Notes: generated by a model not told the origin, from the sequence alone. DNA of 33,768 nucleotides from Oscillospiraceae bacterium (GCA_015064585.1 SVRY01000027.1:1-33768); one strand, 5' to 3'. Positions 23,207 to 31,559 are shown, numbered from the stretch's first letter. Program-made: numbers and translations.

Positions 23207-23868
23207 TTTCTTTTCTCCTCAATGATGGCAATGGCGGCGGCGACGGTTTCGTCAGCGCTTAATTCGGAATTGTCCAGCAGTATGGCATCTTCTGCCGGTT
23301 TGAGGGGGGCAGTTTTGCGGGTGCTGTCGTTGTGATCTCGCTTTTCCACATCGGCAAGCACCTCTTCCAGTGTTGTGTCGATTCCTTTGGCAAGAAACTC
23401 TGCCAACCGCCGTTTGGCGCGGGCGCGGTTATCGGCAACAAGGAAGATCTTAACATCGGCATCGGGCAGGATCACGGTACCGATGTCGCGTCCATCCATG
23501 ATAACGCCCTGTTCTCTGGCGAGCTGGCGCTGTGTTTCCAGTAAAAAGGTTCTGACCTCGGGAATTGCGGAGACCGCAGAGGCGTAGGCGGCAATTTCGG
23601 GGGTGCGTATCTTATCTCCCACCGTTTCGCCGTTGAGGATCACCTGCTGTCCCCCTTCGGTGAAGGAAAGGGAAAGGGTGATCTCGGGAAGGGAAGCCAC
23701 GATATGATCGGTGTCTTCCTTGGCAATGCCCTTTTTAGAGACATACAGTCCGACCGTGCGGTACAGTGCGCCGGTGTCTACATGAATTAAGTGATAATGC
23801 TCTGCCAACTTATCGGCAAGATAGCTTTTGCCCGCACCTGCGGGACCGTCAATGGCAATGGAAAACAT
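23203..23868 (-). CDS. cmk: (d)CMP kinase
   Basis: The 221-residue enzyme phosphorylates CMP and dCMP with ATP. The P-loop GPAGAGKS is at 8-15, VDTGALYRTVGLY follows, and the CMP-binding MDGRDIGTVILPDADVKIFL and the lid RAKRR are all typical. AAGGGAG lies 6 bases before ATG 23868. The gap to the preceding FAD enzyme is 18 bases. Confidence 0.95.
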   Translation of the reverse strand: MFSIAIDGPAGAGKSYLADKLAEHYHLIHVDTGALYRTVGLYVSKKGIAKEDTDHIVASLPEITLSLSFTEGGQQVILNGETVGDKIRTPEIAAYASAVSAIPEVRTFLLETQRQLAREQGVIMDGRDIGTVILPDADVKIFLVADNRARAKRRLAEFLAKGIDTTLEEVLADVEKRDHNDSTRKTAPLKPAEDAILLDNSELSADETVAAAIAIIEEKRK

Positions 23869-23886
23869 AGTTGACTCCCTTTTTGT

Positions 23887-25128
23887 TTAGTATTCTTGTA
23901 TTGCCGCGTCGGCGGCTACCGCGGCGGTGGAAAATGCGATATGCAGATTAAATCCGCCCGTATAGGCATCCAGATCCAGCACCTCACCCGCAAAGTAAAG
24001 GCTTTTTATCAATTTTGATTCCATTGTTTTGGGGTTGACCTCTGTGACGGCAACGCCGCCGCGGGTAACAATGGCTTCGGCAATGGGGCGAAATTCCGAA
24101 AGGGGAATGGGAAAGCGCTTGAACAGTTCGCAAAGTGCTTGTCGTTCTTCTTTTTTGATCTCGTTGACCTTCTTTTCGGGGTCAATACCCGAAAGGGATA
24201 TCATTGTGGGGATCATGCTCGCGGGCAGAAGATCGCAAAGAGCGTTACGAAAGGCTTTGTTTTTATATTTGGTAAAGTCCGAAAGTATGCGCCGATCCAG
24301 CGTTTGTGCATCCAGCGCAGGTTTCAGATCAATGAAAATATCATAGTTTTTTGGCTCGTTTTCAATATGTGCCGATGCGCTGAGCACCAAGGGTCCCGAA
24401 ACACCGAAATGGGTAAAGAGCATTTCTCCGTTTTCGCAGAATACGGTTTTTTGACTGTTGCGGTGCACTAATTTCAGCTCCACGTTTTTCAGTGCCAGCC
24501 CCTGCATGTCCTTGCAGTATTTCGCCGTAGAGCAAAGGGGGGCAAGGGATGGCGAGGGGGGGATGATGGTATGCCCCAGCTTTTGTGCCATGCGGTAACC
24601 GTCTCCGGTGGATCCGGTGCCCGGATAGGACATTCCGCCTGTGCAAAGAACGATCTTATCAAAGCTGTAGGTCTTACCGTCGGCGCGAAGCGCCTTGATC
24701 TTGCCGTTATGGCAGAGGATCTCTTCCACTCTTGCGCGGCGTATTTTACAGCCCGCCTGCTCCACCAAGCGCCAAAGCAACCCTACCACATCCGCCGCCT
24801 TGTCAGAAACGGGGAAAACGCGGTTGCCGCGTTCGGTTTTGAGGGCAAGTCCTCTTTCTTCAAACCAGTTCATCAGATCTGTAGGAGAAAGTCGAGAAAG
24901 GGCTGTGAACAGAAAACGGGGATTGCGGGGCACGTTTGCCATGAAATTTTGAGTGGTGCCGCAATTGTTGGTCAGATTACATCTGCCCTTGCCCGTAATG
25001 CCCAGTTTGCGCCCCAGCTTTTCATTGCGCTCGAACAGAGTTACCTCAGCCCCCGCTTCGGCGCACCAAATGGCGCAAAACATACCGGCGGCACCGCCGC
25101 CTACGATGGCAATTTTGATTCTGTCCAT
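23887..25128 (-). CDS. HI0933/BaiN-family NAD(P)/FAD-dependent oxidoreductase
   Basis: The 413-residue flavoprotein has an N-terminal dinucleotide fold (IAIVGGGAAG, Gly10-Gly15), the family's GKGRCNLTN segment, CTGGMSYPGTGSTGDGY in the middle, and the C-terminal FAD-closing GGVAVTEVNPKTMESK and LYFAGEVLDLDAYTGGFNL. Members are variously called aminoacetone-oxidase-like or BaiN/RdsA-like; the substrate here is not known. It leads the operon, which has a good promoter at 25157-25185. ATG 25128 has AGGAG upstream. In Clostridia this gene often precedes cmk-plsC-ispH, consistent with this context. Confidence 0.9.
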   Translation of the reverse strand: MDRIKIAIVGGGAAGMFCAIWCAEAGAEVTLFERNEKLGRKLGITGKGRCNLTNNCGTTQNFMANVPRNPRFLFTALSRLSPTDLMNWFEERGLALKTERGNRVFPVSDKAADVVGLLWRLVEQAGCKIRRARVEEILCHNGKIKALRADGKTYSFDKIVLCTGGMSYPGTGSTGDGYRMAQKLGHTIIPPSPSLAPLCSTAKYCKDMQGLALKNVELKLVHRNSQKTVFCENGEMLFTHFGVSGPLVLSASAHIENEPKNYDIFIDLKPALDAQTLDRRILSDFTKYKNKAFRNALCDLLPASMIPTMISLSGIDPEKKVNEIKKEERQALCELFKRFPIPLSEFRPIAEAIVTRGGVAVTEVNPKTMESKLIKSLYFAGEVLDLDAYTGGFNLHIAFSTAAVAADAAIQEY

Positions 25129-25156
25129 AGCATTTCTCCTTTTGCACAATATATAT

Positions 25157-25185
25157 AGTATACATGATTTTTGGGTGAAAGTCAA
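25157..25185 (-). promoter_or_regulatory. Promoter of the FAD enzyme-cmk-plsC-ispH operon
   Basis: On the minus strand, TTGACT (25185-25180), a 17-bp spacer and TATACT (25162-25157). Confidence 0.8.
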
Positions 25186-25219
25186 GCAGATTCCCGCAAA
25201 TTTAAAACGAGCCCGCCTC

Positions 25220-25247
25220 GGCGCACCTGCGATAAAGCAGGTGCGCC
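25220..25247. repeat. 11-bp perfect inverted repeat left of array B
   Basis: GGCGCACCTGC pairs with GCAGGTGCGCC around GATAAA. No T tail is present. It directly precedes array B. Confidence 0.75.
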
Positions 25248-25250
25248 AAC

Positions 25251-25422
25251 TCTATTCGACTGCGGCAAGTGATATGCACTTCGTGCGTGATATATCCTTC
25301 GGACGTGGTATGCGCTACGCGCGTTGGAAGAAAGAGGCGAATAGAATATCACTGCGACCAGCGGGAGCAATATTACTTTTGCTAAGCAAAAATATCACGC
25401 CGAGCAAGGCGAGGCATATCAC
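25251..25422. repeat. Hairpin array B (GTGATAT/ATATCAC family)
   Basis: Left-type spacers are GTGATAT (25269-25275, 25287-25293) and GTGGTAT (25305-25311). Right-type spacers are ATATCAC (25346-25352, 25392-25398, 25416-25422) and ATATTAC (25370-25376). Hairpins between them include GCAC-ttc-GTGC (25276-25286), TCC-ttc-GGA, GCG...CGC (25312-25322) and TTTTGC-taa-GCAAAA (25377-25391). The box TCTATTCG (25251-25258) is exactly inverted as CGAATAGA (25338-25345), where the spacer polarity flips. Confidence 0.85.
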
Positions 25423-25546
25423 TTATAAATTCTCATTACCACCCGACAGTAAACCATAAGGTGTAACACACTATACCTTGCAGGCAAGGCGTGCGAAAAG
25501 GAGTACGAATAAAAAGCGTGTTGTTCTTAGCGGAGGAATTTTATAA

Positions 25547-25602
25547 GGGGTATGGGCATAGCCCGAGGCATTTGTAATACAAATGCGAAACCGGCGATAA
25601 AA
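25547..25602 (+). repeat. 56-bp dispersed repeat, copy 2
   Basis: It has the same length as 11004-11059 with 6 differences. Here the second hairpin is perfect (GCATTTG-taata-CAAATGC). No gene follows; a T-tailed hairpin does. Confidence 0.85.
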
Positions 25603-25603
25603 A

Positions 25604-25661
25604 CAGAAGAGAGGGTAATGCGGAAACAAAATTCCGTAAAGCTCTCTCTTTTCTGCTTTTT
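25604..25661 (+). terminator. T-tailed long hairpin after the second 56-bp repeat
   Basis: Outer CAGAA/TTCTG and GAGAG/CTCTC arms and an inner CGGAA/TTCCG stem are followed by CTTTTT. Together with the 56-bp repeat it could form a short independently terminated RNA; no promoter was identified. Confidence 0.5.
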
Positions 25662-25665
25662 ATAA

Positions 25666-25830
25666 GTGATATTCTTTGCTGACGCAAAGAGTGATATTGT
25701 CGCACGGCGACAGTGATATTCTATTCGCCTCTAAGGCTCGCAACGCTCACACGGTGAGCGGGCGAATATCACTTGGACGAAGTCCAAATATCACTGCGTA
25801 GCAATATCACTCGCCAGAGGCGAATAGAAC
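25666..25830. repeat. Hairpin array C (GTGATAT/ATATCAC family)
   Basis: Left-type GTGATATT lies at 25666-25673, 25691-25698 and 25713-25720; right-type AATATCAC at 25765-25772, 25787-25794 and 25803-25810. Hairpins: TCTTTGC-tgac-GCAAAGA, TGTCGC-acg-GCGACA, CGCTCAC-acg-GTGAGCG, TTGGAC-gaa-GTCCAA, TGC-gta-GCA and TCGCC-aga-GGCGA. The central box ATTCGCC (25723-25729) is inverted as GGCGAAT (25761-25767). This is the most regular of the three arrays. Confidence 0.88.
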
Positions 25831-25862
25831 TGGCGTGATACTCTTAACGGAGTATCACGCCA
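25831..25862. repeat. 13-bp perfect inverted repeat right of array C
   Basis: TGGCGTGATACTC pairs with GAGTATCACGCCA around a 6-nt loop. It contains GTGATA facing TATCAC, echoing the array spacers. On the minus strand it could terminate the amidase transcript. Confidence 0.75.
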
Positions 25863-25944
25863 AATGTTCGTACTCCTTTTGCTCTTTTCGGCAGGTCATA
25901 ACCTGTTTTATGGTAGGAACCCTTCAGCGGACTCGTTGTATCTG

Positions 25945-28824
25945 TTATTTTGCCAGTTGGTTTTGAATGCCAAGACTAAGAGCGGTTGCCATTGTCTCGA
26001 TCCATTCTGCATTTGCCGCCAAAGCGGCATCTTCGGGGCTTGTTAAGAAACAGGTCTCCACCAGCACCGTGGGCACCAGAATGCCGCGGATAACGGCAAT
26101 GTTGGGATGATCTTGCACGGTAACATTTTTGAGCGAAGCGCCTTGGGTTTGGTTGATGGCTGCGGCAACGGTGTTAGCGTAGCCGATGCAGGTATCCACA
26201 TTGGCATTGCCCGAGCTGTAGTAGACCCGCGCTCCCTTTACCGATTCACTGGTGTAGCTGTTTCCGTGAATGGAAATAAAGATATCGGCATTGGAAGCGT
26301 TGACACGTTCCACACGGTCAGCGACCAAAACGCATTCATCGCTTTCGGATTCACGGGTCATAAGGACTTCATAGCCCAATTCCAAGAGAATTTCTCTCAG
26401 CTTTAGGGCGATTTCCAGGTTCAAGTCGCTTTCGTATTTGCCGGTCAGTGCATGATAAGCAGTGTTTTCGCCGGCGCCTCTGTCGATGGTACCGTTGGTA
26501 TTGGCAAAGCCATGTCCCGCGTCGACATAGATCACAGGCTTTTTCTCTTCCTCATCGTCCTTGTTTTCGTTATCGTCGGGCGGTGTGACCGGCTCTTCAA
26601 TCTTTTCAAACAGGGCAGTAATGGTCAGGCTGGAAGTGGCAATGTCGGTGCGGGTAACATCGGTTTTGCCGTCGCTCCAGCCGATGAAGCGGTAGCCGAT
26701 ATCCGCCACGGCGGTGATGGCAGTGCCCTCGGAATTTTCACGCAGATTCTGCGCAGTGGCACCGATCAGGTAGCCCCCTTCACCTGCCAAATACTCCAAT
26801 TTATAAAACACAACGGAGGTGGGGTCAAATTCGAAGATGGCTTTATAGGTTCTGTCGCCGTTGACCGCATCCGAGCGCTCGGGCGAGGTGACTCCGTCGT
26901 CCCAACGGACAAAGCGATACATATAGCCGGGAACTGCCACGACGGTACTGCCGCTGACACCGTGTTCCACAGCCTGAGCGGCAATACCCGATATGGTGCC
27001 GCCGGTGCCCGCTATGTATTGGAGCGTGTAGGTAGCGGCGTTGAAGGAACCGTCGCTGTTGCGAGTGGGAGTGGGGGGGAACGCATCGTTATCAAAGGTA
27101 TAGTAATTCCAACCGGGACGGTGCGCATTGATGAGGTGGGTATATTCGGCAAGATCGGCATCGGTCATTTGATAAGCGAAGCGGATCTTGTCGATCTCCA
27201 TGTTTTTCGCTTCTTCCGAATCGCTGCGGATCACTCTTCCGTCAGTGGTCCAGAGATAGCCGTTTTGCAAAGCATCCACATGGAACCAGCCGCTTCCGAA
27301 ATCGATGAGCAGCCACCAATGGGAGAAATCGGAGGCAGAACGGGTTACGACCTTATATTCAATTCCCACTGTGTCAAACAGCAGCCGCATCATACTGCAA
27401 GCGGTATAGGGGTCGCCTGCATAGCCCAAGAAGCCGTAATAAGCTTGGCGGGTATAGCGGTCGGTATAGTCGGAGGTAACATCGGTGGAAAAGTTTTCGG
27501 TTAAATTATAGACATAGCGGAAAATTGACTGGATCTTTTCGGTGCGGGTCATGGAATCGGACACAATGCCCGACAGGATAGTATCCGCGTATGCATAAAC
27601 GGTGGCATCGTCCACGTCCATGTGTTGGATCTGAATTTGTACGGTAACAGAGGTGCTGTTGCCTGCGCGGTCGGTGGCGGTATATACAACAGGGTAGATG
27701 CCCACAGAATTGGGACGCACTGCCGAGCTGTCGACTTTAAAGTAAGCTGGGTTGCGCACATCCAGCTTGCCGTCGTACGCGTCAAAGACGGTAATATTTT
27801 CGGCATAGGTAATGATACTGCCGATGTTGGAAACAAGATTGGTGGCGCCTGTGATCACAGGGGGATTGGTGTCTTTTTCGGAGGTATCCAGCACACGCAA
27901 AGAAACTACCACCAGTGTTTGGTTCCCGCCAAGGTCTGTGATGCTGACCACCACAGAATAGTCGCCGGGCTCGTCGAATTGATAATCGTCGGCATAGGCA
28001 AAGCTGAGCTCGGTGGCGTCAAACACATCTACCACCATTTGGCGCGGGTCGGGCAGGGAGGTGCCGGGATAGATCTCAATGCCTTGGGCGGGCTGCGCCA
28101 CAGGCGAAACGGTGTCCACTGCGTCCATGATCACGCTGTAAACGGAGTCGAATATGTTCACATCCAAATAATATGTGCCCGGTGTTTTGATATTCAGTTG
28201 GGAAAGGGGCGGGGAAAATTCGGCATAGGCATCCTCGCCGATGAATTCGGACAGCTGGGGATAGGGATCGCCCAACTGATAGATAATACGGTTGACCGTT
28301 TCTGTCACATAGATCTTGGTGGCAAGGCGCAGCATATTGCCGCCTTCGTCGGTCAGCAGTACCGAAACATCCTGCTCACCTGCGACCTTGGTGTCGGGGG
28401 CTTTTTCGTATTCCACATATACGGCGGTGGCATCCGAAATGGAGGTCAGCAGTTGTTCGGGGGCAAGATTGGTGCCCAGGGCTACCAGCATGGGTTTGGT
28501 AGTGGCAACGGGCTTGACGGTATCCACAACGTGCAAAATTACGTTGTATCTTTCCTCCCCAACGATCAATTGCAGTTGATAACTGCCCACTTTGTTCAGA
28601 TTGTATTGGCTTTCCGCCGAAAAACGGGCGGTAAGCGATGTGTCGCGCAAAAAATCAGCCGCGGAAAATTCGGTGGAGCCTGCTTCGATATTGAGCTCTT
28701 TTCGGATCAGGCGGTTGTCCGAATTGGCTTTCACACACAGAACGATGGTAACTACCACAGCGGCGACGGCGACCAAAACGATGAGGATCTTCAGTATAAG
28801 ATTCCCGATTGCTTGTTTTCTCAC
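25945..28824 (-). CDS. Membrane-anchored transglutaminase-like / InlB-repeat / N-acetylmuramoyl-L-alanine amidase fusion
   Basis: The 959-residue extracellular protein has one N-terminal helix (about 9-31). Residues 40-400 are Ig/cadherin-like domains (VVDTVKPVA, DTVSPVAQP and DTNPPVITG starts). The transglutaminase-like core has triad Cys476 (YTACSMM), His502 (SHWWLL) and Asp517 (FHVDAL). Two InlB/Listeria-Bacteroides-type repeats follow at about 605-740, then an acidic linker and an Amidase_3 domain (762-959) with zinc ligands His771, Glu798 and His853 and catalytic Glu923. The amidase cuts the MurNAc-L-Ala bond. GTG 28824 has AAGGAG 8 bases upstream; there is no ATG nearby. It is monocistronic. 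The domain combination points to cell-wall remodelling. Confidence 0.88.
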   Translation of the reverse strand: MRKQAIGNLILKILIVLVAVAAVVVTIVLCVKANSDNRLIRKELNIEAGSTEFSAADFLRDTSLTARFSAESQYNLNKVGSYQLQLIVGEERYNVILHVVDTVKPVATTKPMLVALGTNLAPEQLLTSISDATAVYVEYEKAPDTKVAGEQDVSVLLTDEGGNMLRLATKIYVTETVNRIIYQLGDPYPQLSEFIGEDAYAEFSPPLSQLNIKTPGTYYLDVNIFDSVYSVIMDAVDTVSPVAQPAQGIEIYPGTSLPDPRQMVVDVFDATELSFAYADDYQFDEPGDYSVVVSITDLGGNQTLVVVSLRVLDTSEKDTNPPVITGATNLVSNIGSIITYAENITVFDAYDGKLDVRNPAYFKVDSSAVRPNSVGIYPVVYTATDRAGNSTSVTVQIQIQHMDVDDATVYAYADTILSGIVSDSMTRTEKIQSIFRYVYNLTENFSTDVTSDYTDRYTRQAYYGFLGYAGDPYTACSMMRLLFDTVGIEYKVVTRSASDFSHWWLLIDFGSGWFHVDALQNGYLWTTDGRVIRSDSEEAKNMEIDKIRFAYQMTDADLAEYTHLINAHRPGWNYYTFDNDAFPPTPTRNSDGSFNAATYTLQYIAGTGGTISGIAAQAVEHGVSGSTVVAVPGYMYRFVRWDDGVTSPERSDAVNGDRTYKAIFEFDPTSVVFYKLEYLAGEGGYLIGATAQNLRENSEGTAITAVADIGYRFIGWSDGKTDVTRTDIATSSLTITALFEKIEEPVTPPDDNENKDDEEEKKPVIYVDAGHGFANTNGTIDRGAGENTAYHALTGKYESDLNLEIALKLREILLELGYEVLMTRESESDECVLVADRVERVNASNADIFISIHGNSYTSESVKGARVYYSSGNANVDTCIGYANTVAAAINQTQGASLKNVTVQDHPNIAVIRGILVPTVLVETCFLTSPEDAALAANAEWIETMATALSLGIQNQLAK

Positions 28825-28892
28825 GTTTTTTGCTCCTTATTACGCTTTACTTGGTATATATGATTGCTTGTAATATTTTTATCTTACAGTAT

Positions 28893-28921
28893 ATGCTATC
28901 ATTTTTTTGTGCGTTTGTCAA
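28893..28921 (-). promoter_or_regulatory. Promoter of the amidase fusion gene
   Basis: On the minus strand, TTGACA (28921-28916), a 17-bp spacer and TAGCAT (28898-28893). Confidence 0.65.
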
Positions 28922-29013
28922 CACCCAAGATATGTATGAAAGGGAGAACAGAGGGGATGGGATTAAAAAGTTTACCTTTTGTTCAAAATTTGTTTACACT
29001 TTTGTCGAAACCC

Positions 29014-29043
29014 TTGACAGGCAAGTGTAAGGTGTGCTAAACT
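29014..29043 (+). promoter_or_regulatory. Promoter of the aldose epimerase gene
   Basis: TTGACA (29014-29019), an 18-bp spacer and TAAACT (29038-29043), 37 bases before ATG 29081. Confidence 0.7.
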
Positions 29044-29080
29044 GATAACAGAATACAGCGAAACGGAGATATATATAAAT

Positions 29081-30100
29081 ATGAAGATTTCAAGCAGTGT
29101 ATTTGGGAAATTGCCCGATGGCAGAACCGTATACGCATATACGGTGGAAAACAGCAGCGGCGCGAAGGTGTGTATTTTGAACTATGGCGGCATTATCAAA
29201 AATCTGTTTGTGCCCGACCGAAACGGCAAGCTTGCCGACGTGGTGTGCGGTTATGACGATTTGCAAGGGTATTTGGTTTCCGCAGGCTATCAGGGTGCCA
29301 TTATCGGCAGATACAGCAATCGCATCGGCGGAGCGCAGTTTGCCCTTGACGGTAAGACCTATCACCTGTTTGTAAATTCCGGTACCAAGGACTCTTTGCA
29401 CGGCGGCAAAAACGGCTTTGATAAAAAGATCTTCAATGTGGAGACCTTTGTGAAAAAGAAGCGTGCAGGCTTGAAGCTGACCTGCTTTTCCGCAGACGGC
29501 GAAGAAGGCTATCCCGGAAATTTGGAATTGAAGGTTACCTATACCTTTGACGAAGAAAACCGTTTGTTCATCCGCTATCAGGCAGAGACCGACAAGGCAA
29601 CGCCTGTGAATTTGACCAATCATGCTTATTTCAATCTGAATGGTTACGACGGCGGCTCTGTAATGGATCAGTATCTTTGGATCGATGCCCACAGTTATAT
29701 CGAAGTGGATGCCGATCAAATTCCTGTGGGAGGACCCATTGCGGTGCAGGGAACCGATTTTGATTTTAACGAAATGCGCAAGGTGGGCATTCCCTTTGAC
29801 CATAACTTCCTTTTGAACTGGAACGGTATGATGCGCCGCTGTGCCGAAATGTATGACGAAGCAAGCGGCAGAACCATGACAATGCTTACCAATATGCCCT
29901 GCGTTCAGCTGTACACCGCCTGTGTTATGAACGGCTCTTATCCCTTCAAGGGCGGTGTTCCCCAAAGACCTCTGCACGCACTTTGCCTGGAGACCCAGTA
30001 CGCGCCCAATTCCCCCAACCGTCCCGACTTCCTCTCCTGCATCCTGCGTCCGGGCGAAAAATACGATTTCCAAACGGCATATTGCTTTGGTACCAAATAA
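29081..30100 (+). CDS. galM: Aldose 1-epimerase (mutarotase)
   Basis: The 339-residue cytoplasmic enzyme interconverts alpha and beta anomers of galactose or glucose. Conserved elements are GRYSNRIGGAQF, SLHGG with His107, TNHAYFNLNG with catalytic acid His181, and LETQYAPNSPN with catalytic base Glu304. The length fits the family. GGAG lies 11 bases before ATG 29081. The gene is a single transcription unit with its own promoter and terminator; no galactose genes adjoin it, so the preferred sugar is open. Confidence 0.93.
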   Translation: MKISSSVFGKLPDGRTVYAYTVENSSGAKVCILNYGGIIKNLFVPDRNGKLADVVCGYDDLQGYLVSAGYQGAIIGRYSNRIGGAQFALDGKTYHLFVNSGTKDSLHGGKNGFDKKIFNVETFVKKKRAGLKLTCFSADGEEGYPGNLELKVTYTFDEENRLFIRYQAETDKATPVNLTNHAYFNLNGYDGGSVMDQYLWIDAHSYIEVDADQIPVGGPIAVQGTDFDFNEMRKVGIPFDHNFLLNWNGMMRRCAEMYDEASGRTMTMLTNMPCVQLYTACVMNGSYPFKGGVPQRPLHALCLETQYAPNSPNRPDFLSCILRPGEKYDFQTAYCFGTK

Positions 30101-30120
30101 TAATCAAATACAGTAAAAAA

Positions 30121-30167
30121 GAGTCTGTCTCAAATCCAAAATGCAAAGGATCTGAGACAGACTTTTA
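30121..30167. terminator. Bidirectional terminator after galM
   Basis: GTCTGTCTCA (30123-30132) pairs with TGAGACAGAC (30153-30162), and an inner ATCC/GGAT extends it. T-rich tails exist on both strands, so it also serves the minus-strand gene ending at 30194. Confidence 0.85.
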
Positions 30168-30193
30168 TGATTAAAATATAATTTTCGGGTATG

Positions 30194-30997
30194 TTATTTA
30201 TGTTTTCCGCTCACTTGAAAAACACTTTTTTCTTCATATTCCCGTCTGCCCTTCGGTTTATATCCCATTTGCTCGCATTTATAAGTTGACAAATAGCCTT
30301 CATCATCTTGGTTGAATTTGAACTTATAATGGGATAATTGTAAGGGAGGAAAATATGAGTAGCGGTGCATTTCGGATAAGAGACCGTCTGTATACGCAAA
30401 TGTTTCTGCTTCGATTCTCCAATACGGTTTTTTGGCATCCCCGTATTTGAGAGAGGTTTGCGCAAACTGCATCAAAAGACCGTTTTCATATTTGCACTCC
30501 CGTATGTATGATAACTGAGTGGGAAGTATAAAATTAAGTTCAAACACAAGTGAAAACTCTCTGTCCTGTTCATGAAAAATAAACTCGGTGGCAAGATGTC
30601 GGATCTGCTCCTTGAAAAAATCAAGTTCTTTGACACATATCAATCGATTTTCGGCATCGAAGCAGTATTCGTAATTGCAATCTATCTTCTTAGGAGCACT
30701 TTTTAACAGTCTGCCGCGATCGGCGCCTCCTACCACCCAATCAGCTCGCGAAGGAGAATAATACCCGCGCGGGAGGCCAAAATTTTGGTTTTTAGAATAT
30801 TCGTGTCGGAAGGTGTTTTTTTCAGCCGCTTCATTTAGTTCATTAAATGCATTTTCATACTGCTTTGATAACAAAACATGTTCCTTTGCTAACTCATCAA
30901 AAACGGCACAGTTTTTTCGGTTTTCGATAGACTGATGGTAGGCTGTGTATTCCAAATTTTCATTTTCGATGCTGTAATTCAACTTTATCATTTCCAT
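30194..30997 (-). CDS. Protein of unknown function near the Rhs gene, with YD-like strands
   Basis: The 267-residue protein is soluble and has no signal peptide. Its N-terminal third looks helical. Later segments such as YEYCFDAENRLICVKE, CKYENGLLMQF and FNQDDEGYLSTYKCEQ resemble the Y-D-x-G/N-R-L strands of YD/RHS repeats. ATG 30997 has AAAGGA upstream. It is the last of four minus-strand genes following Rhs (49-base gap) and ends at a shared terminator. It could be an immunity or accessory protein of the Rhs locus, which is inference from position. Confidence 0.65.
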   Translation of the reverse strand: MEMIKLNYSIENENLEYTAYHQSIENRKNCAVFDELAKEHVLLSKQYENAFNELNEAAEKNTFRHEYSKNQNFGLPRGYYSPSRADWVVGGADRGRLLKSAPKKIDCNYEYCFDAENRLICVKELDFFKEQIRHLATEFIFHEQDREFSLVFELNFILPTQLSYIRECKYENGLLMQFAQTSLKYGDAKKPYWRIEAETFAYTDGLLSEMHRYSYFPPLQLSHYKFKFNQDDEGYLSTYKCEQMGYKPKGRREYEEKSVFQVSGKHK

Positions 30998-31046
30998 GGC
31001 AGATCCTTTCTGAAACGGATAGCGTATATTGTTCGACGGATTTTCA

Positions 31047-31559
31047 CTATATGTTCTTTGCAACTACCTTTTCTTTTACAATTTCAAGAACTCTGGCTGT
31101 TGCCTTATCCTGCAACAAATCCAAAGTAATTATGACAGCATTGTTCACGGTAATTTTAGACCCCAGATCATTCAGATAAACCATTTTCTTCAACTGTTTC
31201 TTATCCAATTCTTCAGATGATAACACCAAATGTATACGTTTGGTATCATCTTGATGATACAAATACGTGAAATTTTCCCAAGGGACAAATCGCCAAGCAG
31301 TCTTCCCATCATTGATTAAATGCATGCCTTCTTGTGTGAAATAAACCGTGATTTTACTTCTGTCATAACAACGTTTGATGCCAAACAGCATCACAATTAC
31401 AAGTATAATGGGAATCCAAAAATAAATGCTGTATGGCGATGTATCAATCGGCGCTGCTATGCTAATGAGTATCAAATACCCTATTTCCATTACAACAAAA
31501 AAAGATGCTGCAATGGTTTCCCACCGATACGGTCGGTAAGTCAAAATCACATCATTCAT
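31047..31559 (-). CDS. Two-helix membrane protein, YcxB-like
   Basis: The 170-residue protein has two transmembrane helices (about 15-35 and 43-62) and a C-terminal beta-rich cytoplasmic domain (KITVYFTQEGMHLINDGKTA, then VPWENFTYLYHQDDTKRIHLVL). That pattern matches YcxB-like proteins often seen beside polymorphic toxins. ATG 31559 has AGGAGG 6 bases upstream. A candidate Rhs immunity protein by position; direct evidence is lacking. Confidence 0.7.
   Translation of the reverse strand: MNDVILTYRPYRWETIAASFFVVMEIGYLILISIAAPIDTSPYSIYFWIPIILVIVMLFGIKRCYDRSKITVYFTQEGMHLINDGKTAWRFVPWENFTYLYHQDDTKRIHLVLSSEELDKKQLKKMVYLNDLGSKITVNNAVIITLDLLQDKATARVLEIVKEKVVAKNI

Larger units (their letters stand above)
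25496..25880. mobile_element. Candidate non-autonomous element bounded by 14-bp terminal inverted repeats
   Basis: AAAAGGAGTACGAA (25496-25509) is perfectly inverted as TTCGTACTCCTTTT (25867-25880); outer GC bases nearly extend the match. The 385-bp interior holds the 56-bp repeat, a T-tailed hairpin, array C and a 13-bp inverted repeat, but no ORF. No target-site duplication is obvious, so a MITE-like origin is only a hypothesis. Confidence 0.35.

Noticed and set aside
25251-25830. CRISPR array
   Set aside because: The constant parts are only 7-8 nt and the variable parts are self-complementary hairpins of 9-20 nt. No cas gene is present, and the polarity flips within each array.
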